The position numbers and the translations under genes are program-made. Shown piece after piece: positions 1 to 7,026 of a stretch of DNA of 16,578 nucleotides; position 1 is the first letter of the stretch, and every line of letters starts with the position of its first letter. The DNA is from JBGSZX01 sp964640545 (GTDB lineage: Bacteria > Bdellovibrionota > UBA2428): assembly GCA_964640545.1 (NCBI GenBank), contig CAZXHL010000058.1, forward strand, positions 1-16,578, in the 5' to 3' direction. Under the pieces are notes generated by a model. It ran no database searches. It was given only the letters and a program-made list of their open reading frames with translations, and was not told where the DNA came from.

Positions 1-474
1 ACTAGTTCTGTTAAGTCTCGAGCTTTCCGCGACAAGTTGAAGTCAATGGGGCAATTGAACATTTACAACATGCTTGCGAACATCGTTCCTCCAGGACCAG
101 TTATTCCTCCTGAAGATTCATGGTCTGCACCTGTTGAAGCGTCTTTCTCTTCTCCGCATCCCTATGCTGATAAGTCGGAGTTGACTTACGAAATCTCAAA
201 CCCTGGAGCACGCTTCATTCGTTTGACTTTCGCTAAGATCGACATTGAGGCTGGTTATGATTTCTTGAAGATCTATGACGGCGAAGGCAAGCTTCTTGAA
301 AGCATCTCTGGTCGTAAGGCTGATGGCTGGACGACTAACGAGATCGAAAGCGACAGCATTCGCATCGTATTCACATCTGACGATTCAGTAACCAAGTATG
401 GTTTTGATTTGTCTTCTTATCAGTGGACTGACTTCAACGGTGAAACACACACTGTTCAAGCTCAAGCTCGATAA
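1..474 (+). CDS. C-terminal part of a secreted subtilisin-like (S8) serine protease with CUB-like tail (5' end outside window)
   Basis: The reading frame is open from base 1 to a TAA at 472-474, so the gene starts upstream of the window; the first in-window start-like codons (TTG at 37, ATG at 46) are not the real start. The opening residues, including RAFRDKLKSMGQLNIYNML, resemble the last helices of subtilase catalytic domains, where a G-x-L-N-x-Y motif closes the domain. About 90 residues follow that look like a CUB or CUB-like beta-sandwich: alternating hydrophobic strands, the hallmark GYDFLKIYDG (roughly residues 85-95 of the visible part) and a late IRIVFTSDDS strand. Such tails are common on secreted proteases. 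The catalytic triad lies outside the window, so the protease call rests on the C-terminal pattern only. A strong terminator follows 23 bases after the stop. Another secreted enzyme with a CUB tail is the main alternative. Confidence 0.6.
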   Translation, partial: TSSVKSRAFRDKLKSMGQLNIYNMLANIVPPGPVIPPEDSWSAPVEASFSSPHPYADKSELTYEISNPGARFIRLTFAKIDIEAGYDFLKIYDGEGKLLESISGRKADGWTTNEIESDSIRIVFTSDDSVTKYGFDLSSYQWTDFNGETHTVQAQAR

Positions 475-497
475 GCTTCTTCTCTGCTAAAAGAAAA

Positions 498-535
498 GCC
501 TCCGGTCTCTTTATTGAGGTCGGGGGCGTTTTTTT
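498..535 (+). terminator. Rho-independent terminator of the protease gene, probably bidirectional
   Basis: A 12-bp stem (498-509 with 516-527, three G-T wobbles) with loop TTTATT is followed by G and seven T residues (529-535). On the minus strand the same hairpin is followed by TTTTCTTTTA (complement of 488-497), so it could also stop transcripts coming from tag. Confidence 0.9.
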
Positions 536-572
536 GTGAGAAATTTATTCTTTACTTTGTGTCTTCCTGCTC

Positions 573-695
573 GCAACAATTCTAAGTTCAATTCTTTTGT
601 CGAAGGACCGGTGCTGCCCCGATTATGACCTTAGAAGTTACACGGAGGTACAAGTTTTAGTCCTACGACAAAAGAATTGAATTTAGAATTGCTGC
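573..695. repeat. Long imperfect inverted repeat (36-bp arms, 51-base spacer)
   Basis: Bases 573-608 pair with 660-695 as an inverted repeat. There are two mismatched positions (576/692 and 603/665) and one position that would be a G-U pair in RNA. The core arms, 577-602 and 666-691, differ at only one base in 26. The arms are AT-rich, and each contains two copies of CAATTC (or its complement GAATTG) separated by six bases, the second slightly changed in one arm. The element lies in the non-coding gap between the convergent protease and tag genes, 22 bases beyond the tag stop. I see no clean target-site duplication and no T-tract right after either side, so it is neither a clear MITE nor an ordinary terminator. 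Confidence 0.8.
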
Positions 696-717
696 CTGAG
701 GGAGTCACTCGTTCGAA

Positions 718-1329
718 CTAGGCTTTTTCACTTTGATTTGGCAGCTTCTTCCCATGTAAAAAGCAGTCTTTGGAGTGATCTTGGGTGAGGCCGGCGGCTT
801 GCATGTAGGCGTAGATGATCGTGCTGCCTACGAAGCGGAATCCGCGCTTCTTGAGGTCTTTTGAGATGGCGTCGCTTATATCGGTCTTGGAGGGGTAGTC
901 GGAAAGTTTTTTGAAGTGATTCATGATGGGCTTGCCGCCAACGAATGCCCAAATGTATTTGTCGAAGCTACCAACTTCTTTTTGAAGCTTCAAAAAGGCC
1001 TTGGCATTGCTGACGGTCGATTCGATCTTGAGCCTGTTGCGAATGATGCCAGGATCGAGCATTAGCCGCTCCACTTTGGCTTGAGAAAATCGAGCGACCT
1101 TATTGGGGTCGAAGTTTGCAAAGACTTTTCTGTAATGTTCACGCTTCTTGAGAACCGTTTCCCAGCTGAGGCCTGCTTGGGCCCCTTCAAGGGTGATCAT
1201 CTCAAAATGGAGCCTATCATCGTGAATCGGGCGGCCCCACTCACGATCGTGATATTCGACATAAAGCTCATTGCTCAGGTTAAGCCAAGGACAGCGAGTT
1301 GTCGGACAACGAGTCTTCGCTTTTTTCAT
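718..1329 (-). CDS. tag: DNA-3-methyladenine glycosylase I
   Basis: This base-excision repair enzyme removes 3-methyladenine from alkylated DNA. The 203-residue protein is slightly longer than E. coli Tag (187) because of extra residues at both ends. It carries the family hallmarks: the zinc ligands appear as C13, H27, H185 and C189 (the last two in HSKDC), the base-binding segment LEGAQAGLSW lies at 47-56 with E48 and W56, and KKRGFRFVGSTI at 160-171 precedes the YMQA motif. The ATG at 1327-1329 begins 15 bases after the stop of the SPFH gene on the same strand. No good ribosome binding site is visible, so translation may depend on the upstream gene. It is the last gene of the minus-strand cluster. 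Its functional link to the membrane genes upstream is unclear; it is probably only co-transcribed. Confidence 0.95.
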   Translation of the reverse strand: MKKAKTRCPTTRCPWLNLSNELYVEYHDREWGRPIHDDRLHFEMITLEGAQAGLSWETVLKKREHYRKVFANFDPNKVARFSQAKVERLMLDPGIIRNRLKIESTVSNAKAFLKLQKEVGSFDKYIWAFVGGKPIMNHFKKLSDYPSKTDISDAISKDLKKRGFRFVGSTIIYAYMQAAGLTQDHSKDCFLHGKKLPNQSEKA

Positions 1330-1344
1330 AACTATGACTTAGTT

Positions 1345-2262
1345 TTAAACGTCGATCTTCAAATCCATATTCTCGAGCATCTTATCCATGTTGGTAAGGT
1401 CGCCTGAGAGAATGACTTTGTTGGCTCTGTTTGCGAGGCTGTTGAGGCTTTCAATATACTTTTGGCCCATTTCTAGCTTCACAGCTTCTGCACCGCCGAT
1501 GCCGTTGATCTTCTCTGCTACCATGGTGATGGACTCTGCAGTCGCGATTCCAATGGCAAGGATCTCTTGGGCACGGCCTTGCGCTTCGTTGATGCGTTTT
1601 TGCTTTTCACCCTCAGAGCGGTTGATCATTTCTGCCATACGACCTTCAGAGGTATTGATCAGAGACTGCCTCGCGCCTGTTGCCTTTTGAAGAATGGCTC
1701 GACGATTTCGCTCTGCCGTTACTTGTTTCTCCATAGACTTTCTTACGGATTCAGGAGGGGTAAGGTTTTTGATTTCGAAACGAAGGATCTTAACTCCCCA
1801 TTTGGCTGTAGCTTCGTCGAGAACTTGCACGACACGTCCACTAATGGCCTCACGCTCTTCGAAGGTTCTATCAAGTTCAAGTGTCCCGATGACCGCTCTA
1901 GTAGTTGTCTGAGCCAATTGGATGGCTGCATATTTGTAATTGGTGATGCCATAGCTAGCTTTGGCTGAATCTATGACCTGCATGTAGATGACACCATCTA
2001 CTTCAATTTGAATTTCATCTTTCGTGAAGCAATGCTGAGGCGGCACATCAAGAGTGTGCTCTTTGAGGTCTTGTATGAAGGCAACCTTGTCGATGAAGGG
2101 TAGGAGTAGGTGAAAACCGCCTTTTAGGGTTTGGTGGTATTTACCGAATCGTTCTTGGATGTATTCCGTCTGGTTAGGGACAAGGCGGATCGATTTGAGT
2201 AATTCTACGATGAGATAGAAAAATAAGGCGCCGATGACGACTGTAAAAATCATTTTATCCAT
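1345..2262 (-). CDS. SPFH/Band 7 (stomatin-like, QmcA-family) membrane protein, second of a tandem pair
   Basis: This 305-residue protein has one N-terminal membrane helix (about residues 4-20), an SPFH domain (about 26-175, with LVPNQTEYIQERFGKY and KWGVKILRFEIKNL) and an Ala/Glu/Lys-rich helical stretch (about 176-255) of the kind that assembles into ring or cage oligomers. SPFH proteins organise membrane microdomains and often control membrane proteases. The start at 2262 is supported by AAGGAG (complement of 2272-2277) nine bases upstream; it overlaps the previous SPFH gene by eight bases. A second ATG three codons in would remove the overlap but sits less well behind the ribosome binding site. 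It is clearly related to its neighbour at 2255-3202 yet well diverged: the shared core includes QVIDSAKASYGI here against QVLDAKRASYGI there. They look like two subunits of one complex. Confidence 0.9.
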   Translation of the reverse strand: MDKMIFTVVIGALFFYLIVELLKSIRLVPNQTEYIQERFGKYHQTLKGGFHLLLPFIDKVAFIQDLKEHTLDVPPQHCFTKDEIQIEVDGVIYMQVIDSAKASYGITNYKYAAIQLAQTTTRAVIGTLELDRTFEEREAISGRVVQVLDEATAKWGVKILRFEIKNLTPPESVRKSMEKQVTAERNRRAILQKATGARQSLINTSEGRMAEMINRSEGEKQKRINEAQGRAQEILAIGIATAESITMVAEKINGIGGAEAVKLEMGQKYIESLNSLANRANKVILSGDLTNMDKMLENMDLKIDV

Positions 2263-3202
2263 TGTAATTCGCTCCTTGAGTTTCTACGGCTTTAGTAATT
2301 TTCTTAGACGTTGTAGATCGTACTTCGTCAACGATACCTTTGAGGGTGGCAAGTTCAGCAGGGAAGATGGAAATATCACTCTTGTCGATGATGTTTTGAA
2401 GGCTGGAAATGTATTGATCGAGAAGCTTCATCTTCAAAGCTTCTTTCCCCCCTGGTTTGGAGATAGCTGTTCCGACAAGCTCAAGGCTTTTTGCGGTGGC
2501 ATTTGCGACTAACTTAATGGATTCAGCTTTTCCATCAGCTTCGTTGATTCTTTTCTGTTTCTCGCCTTCTGAAATGTTGATGGCTTCTTGCCTTTCGCCT
2601 TCAGAGACGGCCATCAGCTTTTCCTTTTCAGCTGTGGCATAGGTGATTTCGGCACGCTTAGCGCGTTCGGCTTCCATTTGCTGCTCAAGAGTGTCTATTA
2701 CGTGTCTAGAAGGCGCAATGTCTTTGATTTCGTAGCGAAGGACTTTGACTCCCCAGGGGTCGGAAGCTTTGTCGATTTCTCGAATGATCTTTGCGTTGAC
2801 CTCTTCTCGCTCAGAAAAGATTTCTCCCAAGGAGATCTTTCCTACTTCGGATCTCATTGTGGTTTGAGCAAGGTTGATGCTAGCAGCTAAGTAGTTTCCG
2901 ATCCCATAACTAGCTCTTTTGGCGTCAAGAACTTGAATGTAGAGTAGTCCGTCGACTTCGACTTGAATATTATCGCTCGTGATGACGCTTTGAGAGGGGA
3001 TGTCTATGACTTGCTCTCTAATCTCTTGGCGATAAGCGGCTTTGTCGAAAAAAGGAATGAGAAAATAAAGTCCCGGCTTTAGTACCGCGTGGAATTTTCC
3101 TAGTCTTTCCACGATCACATTTTCACGTTCCGGTACGATGATGATGGTCTTAACCACAATCACAACCGCGATAATGATAAGGGCTGATAAAAAAGTTAAC
3201 AT
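2255..3202 (-). CDS. qmcA: SPFH/Band 7 (paraslipin, QmcA-like) membrane protein, first of a tandem pair
   Basis: This 315-residue protein has an N-terminal membrane anchor (about 3-23, very Ile/Val-rich), an SPFH domain (about 23-170, with IIVPERENVIVERLGKF, PGLYFLIPFFDK and WGVKVLRYEIKDI) and a long Ala/Glu-rich coiled-coil region (about 172-245). It matches the QmcA/stomatin-like group that is usually encoded next to NfeD. The ATG at 3200-3202 overlaps the nfeD stop by one base (TAATG on the coding strand), and AGGAG lies about ten bases upstream, so the two genes are translationally coupled. The C-terminal 40 residues are variable and rich in Lys and Thr. HflK/HflC-type proteins are a related alternative, but the NfeD neighbour and sequence favour QmcA. 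Confidence 0.92.
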   Translation of the reverse strand: MLTFLSALIIIAVVIVVKTIIIVPERENVIVERLGKFHAVLKPGLYFLIPFFDKAAYRQEIREQVIDIPSQSVITSDNIQVEVDGLLYIQVLDAKRASYGIGNYLAASINLAQTTMRSEVGKISLGEIFSEREEVNAKIIREIDKASDPWGVKVLRYEIKDIAPSRHVIDTLEQQMEAERAKRAEITYATAEKEKLMAVSEGERQEAINISEGEKQKRINEADGKAESIKLVANATAKSLELVGTAISKPGGKEALKMKLLDQYISSLQNIIDKSDISIFPAELATLKGIVDEVRSTTSKKITKAVETQGANYNG

Positions 3203-3666
3203 TATTTTTTTTCTCCTATAACTTCAGTCACCAAGTAGGTGATGTTTTCTCGACCTTGAATGCAGACTTTGCTGCCTTTGGTAAGCGGTTTGCTGTCTAC
3301 AGATTTTGCAGGCCAAGTCGAATCGCTGTAGGCGATGCGGCCAACTCCTTCTGCTGGGATGTCTTCAACGACGGATACGATTTTTCCATAGATTAACTCA
3401 TCTTCATCAATGAGTTGTTTTTGGTGGGCCTGTGGGAAAAATCTCAAGAAAAAAGCTCGAAGTGTGAAAATGTACACAATGGACGATACGAACCAAACGA
3501 GAAGTTGTTCCGTTACATCGCTAATGTGTCCGGTGTGAATAAGAACAGCTACCGTCACGGCTCCTAAGCCTATAAAAACGGAAATGAGGCCCGGAACCAA
3601 AACTTCCAAAAACATCAGAACCAGACCGGCGATAAGCCAGGCTTTCGATGCGACTACAAAATCCAT
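3202..3666 (-). CDS. nfeD: NfeD-family membrane protein (short form), SPFH partner
   Basis: NfeD proteins pair with SPFH proteins in membrane microdomains. This is the short form without a ClpP-like protease domain. I place the start at the ATG 3664-3666 (MDFVVASKAW), preceded by AAGGTGG at a suitable distance, rather than at the upstream TTG at 3714, which would add 16 residues with a cysteine and no obvious role. The resulting protein has 154 residues. Hydrophobic stretches at about 9-44 and 54-76 form the membrane part. A C-terminal OB-fold-like domain follows, starting near LIYGKIVSVVEDIPAEGVG and ending with GSKVCIQGRENITYLVTEV. It lies 63 bases downstream of mltD and overlaps the next SPFH gene by one base, which supports an obligate partnership. 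Confidence 0.9.
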   Translation of the reverse strand: MDFVVASKAWLIAGLVLMFLEVLVPGLISVFIGLGAVTVAVLIHTGHISDVTEQLLVWFVSSIVYIFTLRAFFLRFFPQAHQKQLIDEDELIYGKIVSVVEDIPAEGVGRIAYSDSTWPAKSVDSKPLTKGSKVCIQGRENITYLVTEVIGEKK

Positions 3667-3729
3667 AAAGATGTCCACCTTGGCGCATCTTAGCGCGGCC
3701 AAGGCGGGAGGCAAGTCCTGGTTAGGGAA

Positions 3730-5601
3730 TTACTCTGGAATTTTCAGCTTCTGACCGACTTTAATAACGCTTTTCCTGGGGAGGTCGTTTGCCTTGCGTA
3801 GGCTGCTCACTGAAGTGCGAAACCGTTTTGCAATTTCCCAGAGATTATCGCCTCGGCGCACACGGTACGTGGAGACGGCCCGAGTGCCTCGAACTTTGAG
3901 CTCTTGGCCGGGATGAATGGTGCTTCCCCTGAGTCCATTCAGACTCATTAGTTGGGCATTGGTCATCTTAAATCGTGCTGCAATTTCGGTGATATTGTCT
4001 CCCGGCCTGACTTTGTAGGTGCTTGTGGGTTCACCAGCTTTACCGGCTTGGAGTTTGAGAGTTTGTCCGGGGTAGATCGTATTGCCGCGAATACCATTCA
4101 AGCGTTTGATGTCGCGAATGCTCATACCGTGTTTGTTGGCAATTCTAAATAAAGAATCCCCTTTTTTAACTTTGTATGTTGTGATCTCACCCGAAGCGGA
4201 CGGAGCTTCTTCCGCATCATCTGACTCAGACTCAGGGGCTAATCCAGGGATCTGAAGTTTTTGACCTACGGCTAGTCTAGTAGACTTTAAATTATTTTCT
4301 GACTTAATGGCATCAACCGTCGTTTTAAAGCTTCTAGCGATCTCATAAAGATTATCTCCGCTACGAACCGTGTAGTTTCCATTGTTAGCTTTTCTTGAGG
4401 AGCTAGCTGTCTTACTCCCCCGCTTTCGAGTTCCCCGATACTCGACCGGAATCTTGAGGCTTGTTCCAGCGCGCACTCTGTTGGCGCTTCGAATTTGGTT
4501 TAAATCCATTATGGATCTTGTTGAAATCCCGTACTTTCTGGAAACGTGACTAAGGGTTTCCCCCCTACGCAATCGATGGGTGATGAAGTGTCCGCTCTTA
4601 TGACTGGTGAGGCCGTCTTTCTTCGCTAGTAAGATGTCCTTTTTTTCTGGCGGTACTCGCAAGCGCCATTCATCCATGTTGGGCGGGGTGAGCCCTCTGA
4701 TGAGCTCTGGGTTGAGTAGACGTAAATCATCATGTGAGACGTTGATGGCATCAGAGACGTCTCGTAAAGAAATTCCTCCGGCAACCATAACTTCTTCCCA
4801 TACAAGAGGGTCTTCTTTTTCAATATTTACGAATCCATATTTTTCGGGATCGCTCGAAATAAGTTTCGCCGCAATAATCTTAGGAACGTAATTTCTGGTT
4901 TCGCTTCGAAAGTTCTTCTTTTTACGGATCAATTCCCAAAAGTTTCTCGTTTGGTTCTCTCTGACGACTCGAAGGGTTCGGCCCTCTCCAGCATTGTAGC
5001 TGGCTGCAGCGAGGTACCAAGATCCGAAAATCTGGTGAAGTTCTTTTAAATACTTTGCAGCAGCGTGGGTCGCTTTGACGATATCTCGTCTCTCGTCATA
5101 CCAGTGGTCGAGGTTAAGGCCGTAGTTGCGTCCGGTATAAGGCATAAACTGCCAGACGCCAGCGGCGCCTACCCAGCTTGTAGCTCGAGGGTTGAAGCCG
5201 CTTTCAATCATAGCGAGATAGATGAGATCTTCAGGCAGCCCATCTTCTTTGACCGTTTGCCGAATGAGCCCAGAGTAACGCTGCTTTCTTGCAAGCCATT
5301 TTGCAAAGGTCGCACGACCACGAGGCGTAGCCGTGAAGTATTTGATCCACTGATCAACAAACTCATTTTGTACAATAGGAAAGGTGTTTCTCGCGTCGCG
5401 GTCGGCTTGGACTTCGTCGGCATTTCTGTCAGATGATGAGTTTATGTCTCCGAGATCCTCTGGAGTGTTTTCTACCTCTTCGTCGATAGGGGCTTCGGCA
5501 ACCGTCTCGGCATCGATCGAGCCACTCGTTCTCACACTACAAAACGAAAGACTAAAGGAAAGAAACAAGAAACCTACAACGAGTCTAAAAGTTTTGGTCA
5601 T
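3730..5601 (-). CDS. mltD: MltD-type membrane-bound lytic murein transglycosylase with five LysM domains
   Basis: The enzyme cleaves peptidoglycan between MurNAc and GlcNAc, forming 1,6-anhydro ends. The 623-residue protein begins with a signal peptide (1-20). C21 lies in LSFC, a possible but non-standard lipobox with Phe at -1, so it may or may not be lipidated. An acidic linker precedes the SLT domain (about 82-250), with the catalytic glutamate E133 in AMIESGFNPRA and the family motifs GVWQFMP and AAASYNAGEG. Five LysM peptidoglycan-binding repeats follow at about 340-384, 409-452, 474-517, 527-571 and 577-622. E. coli MltD has two, so this is an expanded version. No ribosome binding site precedes the ATG; a promoter-like pair sits immediately upstream (see 5612-5640). 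It heads the mltD-nfeD-SPFH-SPFH-tag run. Confidence 0.95.
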   Translation of the reverse strand: MTKTFRLVVGFLFLSFSLSFCSVRTSGSIDAETVAEAPIDEEVENTPEDLGDINSSSDRNADEVQADRDARNTFPIVQNEFVDQWIKYFTATPRGRATFAKWLARKQRYSGLIRQTVKEDGLPEDLIYLAMIESGFNPRATSWVGAAGVWQFMPYTGRNYGLNLDHWYDERRDIVKATHAAAKYLKELHQIFGSWYLAAASYNAGEGRTLRVVRENQTRNFWELIRKKKNFRSETRNYVPKIIAAKLISSDPEKYGFVNIEKEDPLVWEEVMVAGGISLRDVSDAINVSHDDLRLLNPELIRGLTPPNMDEWRLRVPPEKKDILLAKKDGLTSHKSGHFITHRLRRGETLSHVSRKYGISTRSIMDLNQIRSANRVRAGTSLKIPVEYRGTRKRGSKTASSSRKANNGNYTVRSGDNLYEIARSFKTTVDAIKSENNLKSTRLAVGQKLQIPGLAPESESDDAEEAPSASGEITTYKVKKGDSLFRIANKHGMSIRDIKRLNGIRGNTIYPGQTLKLQAGKAGEPTSTYKVRPGDNITEIAARFKMTNAQLMSLNGLRGSTIHPGQELKVRGTRAVSTYRVRRGDNLWEIAKRFRTSVSSLRKANDLPRKSVIKVGQKLKIPE

Positions 5602-5611
5602 AGTTCTATTT

Positions 5612-5640
5612 ATTGTAGAGGGGTCCTATGGAAGGCGCAA
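5612..5640 (-). promoter_or_regulatory. Candidate sigma70-type promoter of mltD, near-leaderless
   Basis: On the minus strand TTGCGC (complement of 5635-5640) and TACAAT (complement of 5612-5617) are 17 bases apart. The -10 matches the consensus in five of six bases, the -35 in three. The -10 ends ten bases before the mltD ATG, so the predicted leader would be only a few bases long. Confidence 0.45.
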
Positions 5641-5677
5641 TTTTTGTAGGCGATTGTGAAGATATATTTCGACGCGT

Positions 5678-5944
5678 TTAAGCTTGAGGAATCACTGCGT
5701 TGTGTGAAAACACCGTGTCTTCGTTTAGGGGCACTTTATTGCTGTTTTCACCACTAATTTTGCTGTGAAGACTCTCCAACATTTTGGCGGCAATCAGTCG
5801 TAGGTCGTCCGTAGTGAGTTGATCGGGATTCAAATTCTGTTTGCTCAGCTCTTTTGAACAGAAGATTTCTTGAACTTCAGTGTCGTTGAGCCCACTGATT
5901 TTTTGAATGTAACCAATTAGTTCTTGTCCCTTTTTTGAGCTCAT
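5678..5944 (-). CDS. Small hypothetical protein, probably cytoplasmic and helical
   Basis: I do not recognise this 88-residue protein. I choose the ATG at 5942-5944 (MSSKKGQELIGY) because GGGGGGAAGG lies just upstream; a longer reading from 5986 would add MLVFQLDLLRGEGK but has no ribosome binding site. The sequence is hydrophilic, with no signal peptide or membrane segment. It seems mostly helical up to about residue 65 (including TTDDLRLIAAKMLESLHSK) with a polar C-terminal tail. One cysteine is present. It lies 76 bases upstream of mltD on the same strand, with a promoter candidate in between. It could be co-transcribed with the envelope cluster, but nothing in the sequence gives its function. 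Confidence 0.65.
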   Translation of the reverse strand: MSSKKGQELIGYIQKISGLNDTEVQEIFCSKELSKQNLNPDQLTTDDLRLIAAKMLESLHSKISGENSNKVPLNEDTVFSHNAVIPQA

Positions 5945-6103
5945 TTTGCCTTCCCCCCGAAGTAGATCTAGTTGAAAAACTAACATGAAAGTTTTGCGCC
6001 GCTAGACGCGCTGCAAAAAGTTAAGAATTTTTTTGGAGCTGTGGAAAACTCTCTCTTGAGACTTGTTTGTCTGGCGTGGGATCGAAGCACTAAGGTGGGG
6101 GGA

Positions 6104-6943
6104 ATGATTCGGAAAACTTTGATTTTGTGGGGCGGCGGTCACTTGGTTCAGGCCGTGAAAAAGCTATCTAGTGATTTTGAATTTGTCGACCAACTTGTCC
6201 TTGTCTCCAGGGATCCGAGTGCACACGCACTGGCCGAGAGACCGGAGATTGTGATGGCGAAAAGTTTTGGGGAGCTAGGCGATCGTCTGCTTGAGGGGGC
6301 AGTTGTTTTGGCAACGCGTCCGTTTTCATCGTGGCTAGAGGAGCTTGGTCGAGAGAGGGAGCTAGGGCACTTGGAAAAAATCAAGAAGCTGCTCATGATC
6401 TCTAGTACAGGTGTTTATGTGGATTCTCCAGCGGGGGCCGAAATTCCTACTCATGGCGATGTGGAGGGTATCATCGTCGACGAGGACTCAGCGGTGAAGC
6501 AAGACCACCCGTACATTGCTGCAGAAACAGAGATTTCGGAGCAGTTGCCCACATTGATCTTGAGGTGTGCGGGACTTTACGACGAGCTTAAGGGACCACA
6601 TTGCTATTACCTAAGAAAGAAAGCTATGCCGGGTCCCACGGGGGCTCATTTGAATCTGATTCACTACGATGATTTAGCAAGAGTGGTGACTGAAGTCCTG
6701 AAGAGAGAATTCCAAGAGAATTCTAAGCTGGCACCCATTTACAATATCTCCGATGGCACAGCTTTAACACGCTCCCAAATCCATCAACATCTCAAAAGTT
6801 GGGGTGGGGAATGGGCCGAAATCGCAGCGCCTATAGATGAGCAAAGCTCAAACACCTTCAATAAAATAGTAAAAACAAAAATCTGGTCCGAACTCGGCCT
6901 AGAACCAAAATATAAGTCATTTTTAGAATTCAATTTGTCCTAA
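6104..6943 (+). CDS. Atypical SDR / NAD(P)-binding Rossmann protein (YeeZ-like)
   Basis: This 279-residue protein resembles extended short-chain dehydrogenase/epimerase proteins, closest in layout to the YeeZ group. Visible marks are an N-terminal strand-Gly loop (ILWGGGHL, residues 7-14), a central LLMISSTGVYVD (97-107), LILRCAGLYD (151-160), NLIHYDDLARVV (184-195) and YNISDG (213-218). The usual YxxxK catalytic pair is not evident: the equivalent site reads HPYIAAE. The Gly loop is also not a textbook GxxGxxG. It may therefore bind a nucleotide without classical dehydrogenase chemistry. The start at 6104 follows a purine-rich AAGGTGGGGGGA; an upstream GTG at 6041 would add 21 residues but has its GGAG too close. 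The gene is transcribed divergently from the small protein at 5678-5944. Confidence 0.75.
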   Translation: MIRKTLILWGGGHLVQAVKKLSSDFEFVDQLVLVSRDPSAHALAERPEIVMAKSFGELGDRLLEGAVVLATRPFSSWLEELGRERELGHLEKIKKLLMISSTGVYVDSPAGAEIPTHGDVEGIIVDEDSAVKQDHPYIAAETEISEQLPTLILRCAGLYDELKGPHCYYLRKKAMPGPTGAHLNLIHYDDLARVVTEVLKREFQENSKLAPIYNISDGTALTRSQIHQHLKSWGGEWAEIAAPIDEQSSNTFNKIVKTKIWSELGLEPKYKSFLEFNLS

Positions 6944-6944
6944 T

Positions 6945-7023
6945 CTGGCCAAAGGCCAAGTCATCGAGCCCAGGCGAGATGAGCAAGCAGCCGAAGGCTA
7001 GGGCATTGAACGAAGTGAAATGA
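6945..7023. repeat. Intergenic chain of small hairpins between convergent genes
   Basis: The gap between the SDR-like gene and dnaB is packed with short inverted repeats: TGGCC-AAA-GGCCA (6946-6958), TCATC paired with GATGA (6961-6965 with 6978-6982, with an inner GCC/GGC), AGCC-GAA-GGCT (6989-6999) and CATT/AATG around 7004-7022. None is followed by a T-tract. This could be a degenerate REP-like intergenic element or a weak bidirectional transcription-end zone. Confidence 0.45.
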
Positions 7024-7026
7024 CTA

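Noticed and set aside
573..695. Integron attC-type recombination site
   Set aside because: The size and imperfect palindrome fit, but the required core ends (RYYYAAC and GTTRRRY) are absent and no integrase or cassette is nearby.
3667..3714. Longer nfeD reading from the TTG at 3714
   Set aside because: The internal ATG at 3666 has a better ribosome binding site and begins a typical NfeD N-terminus.
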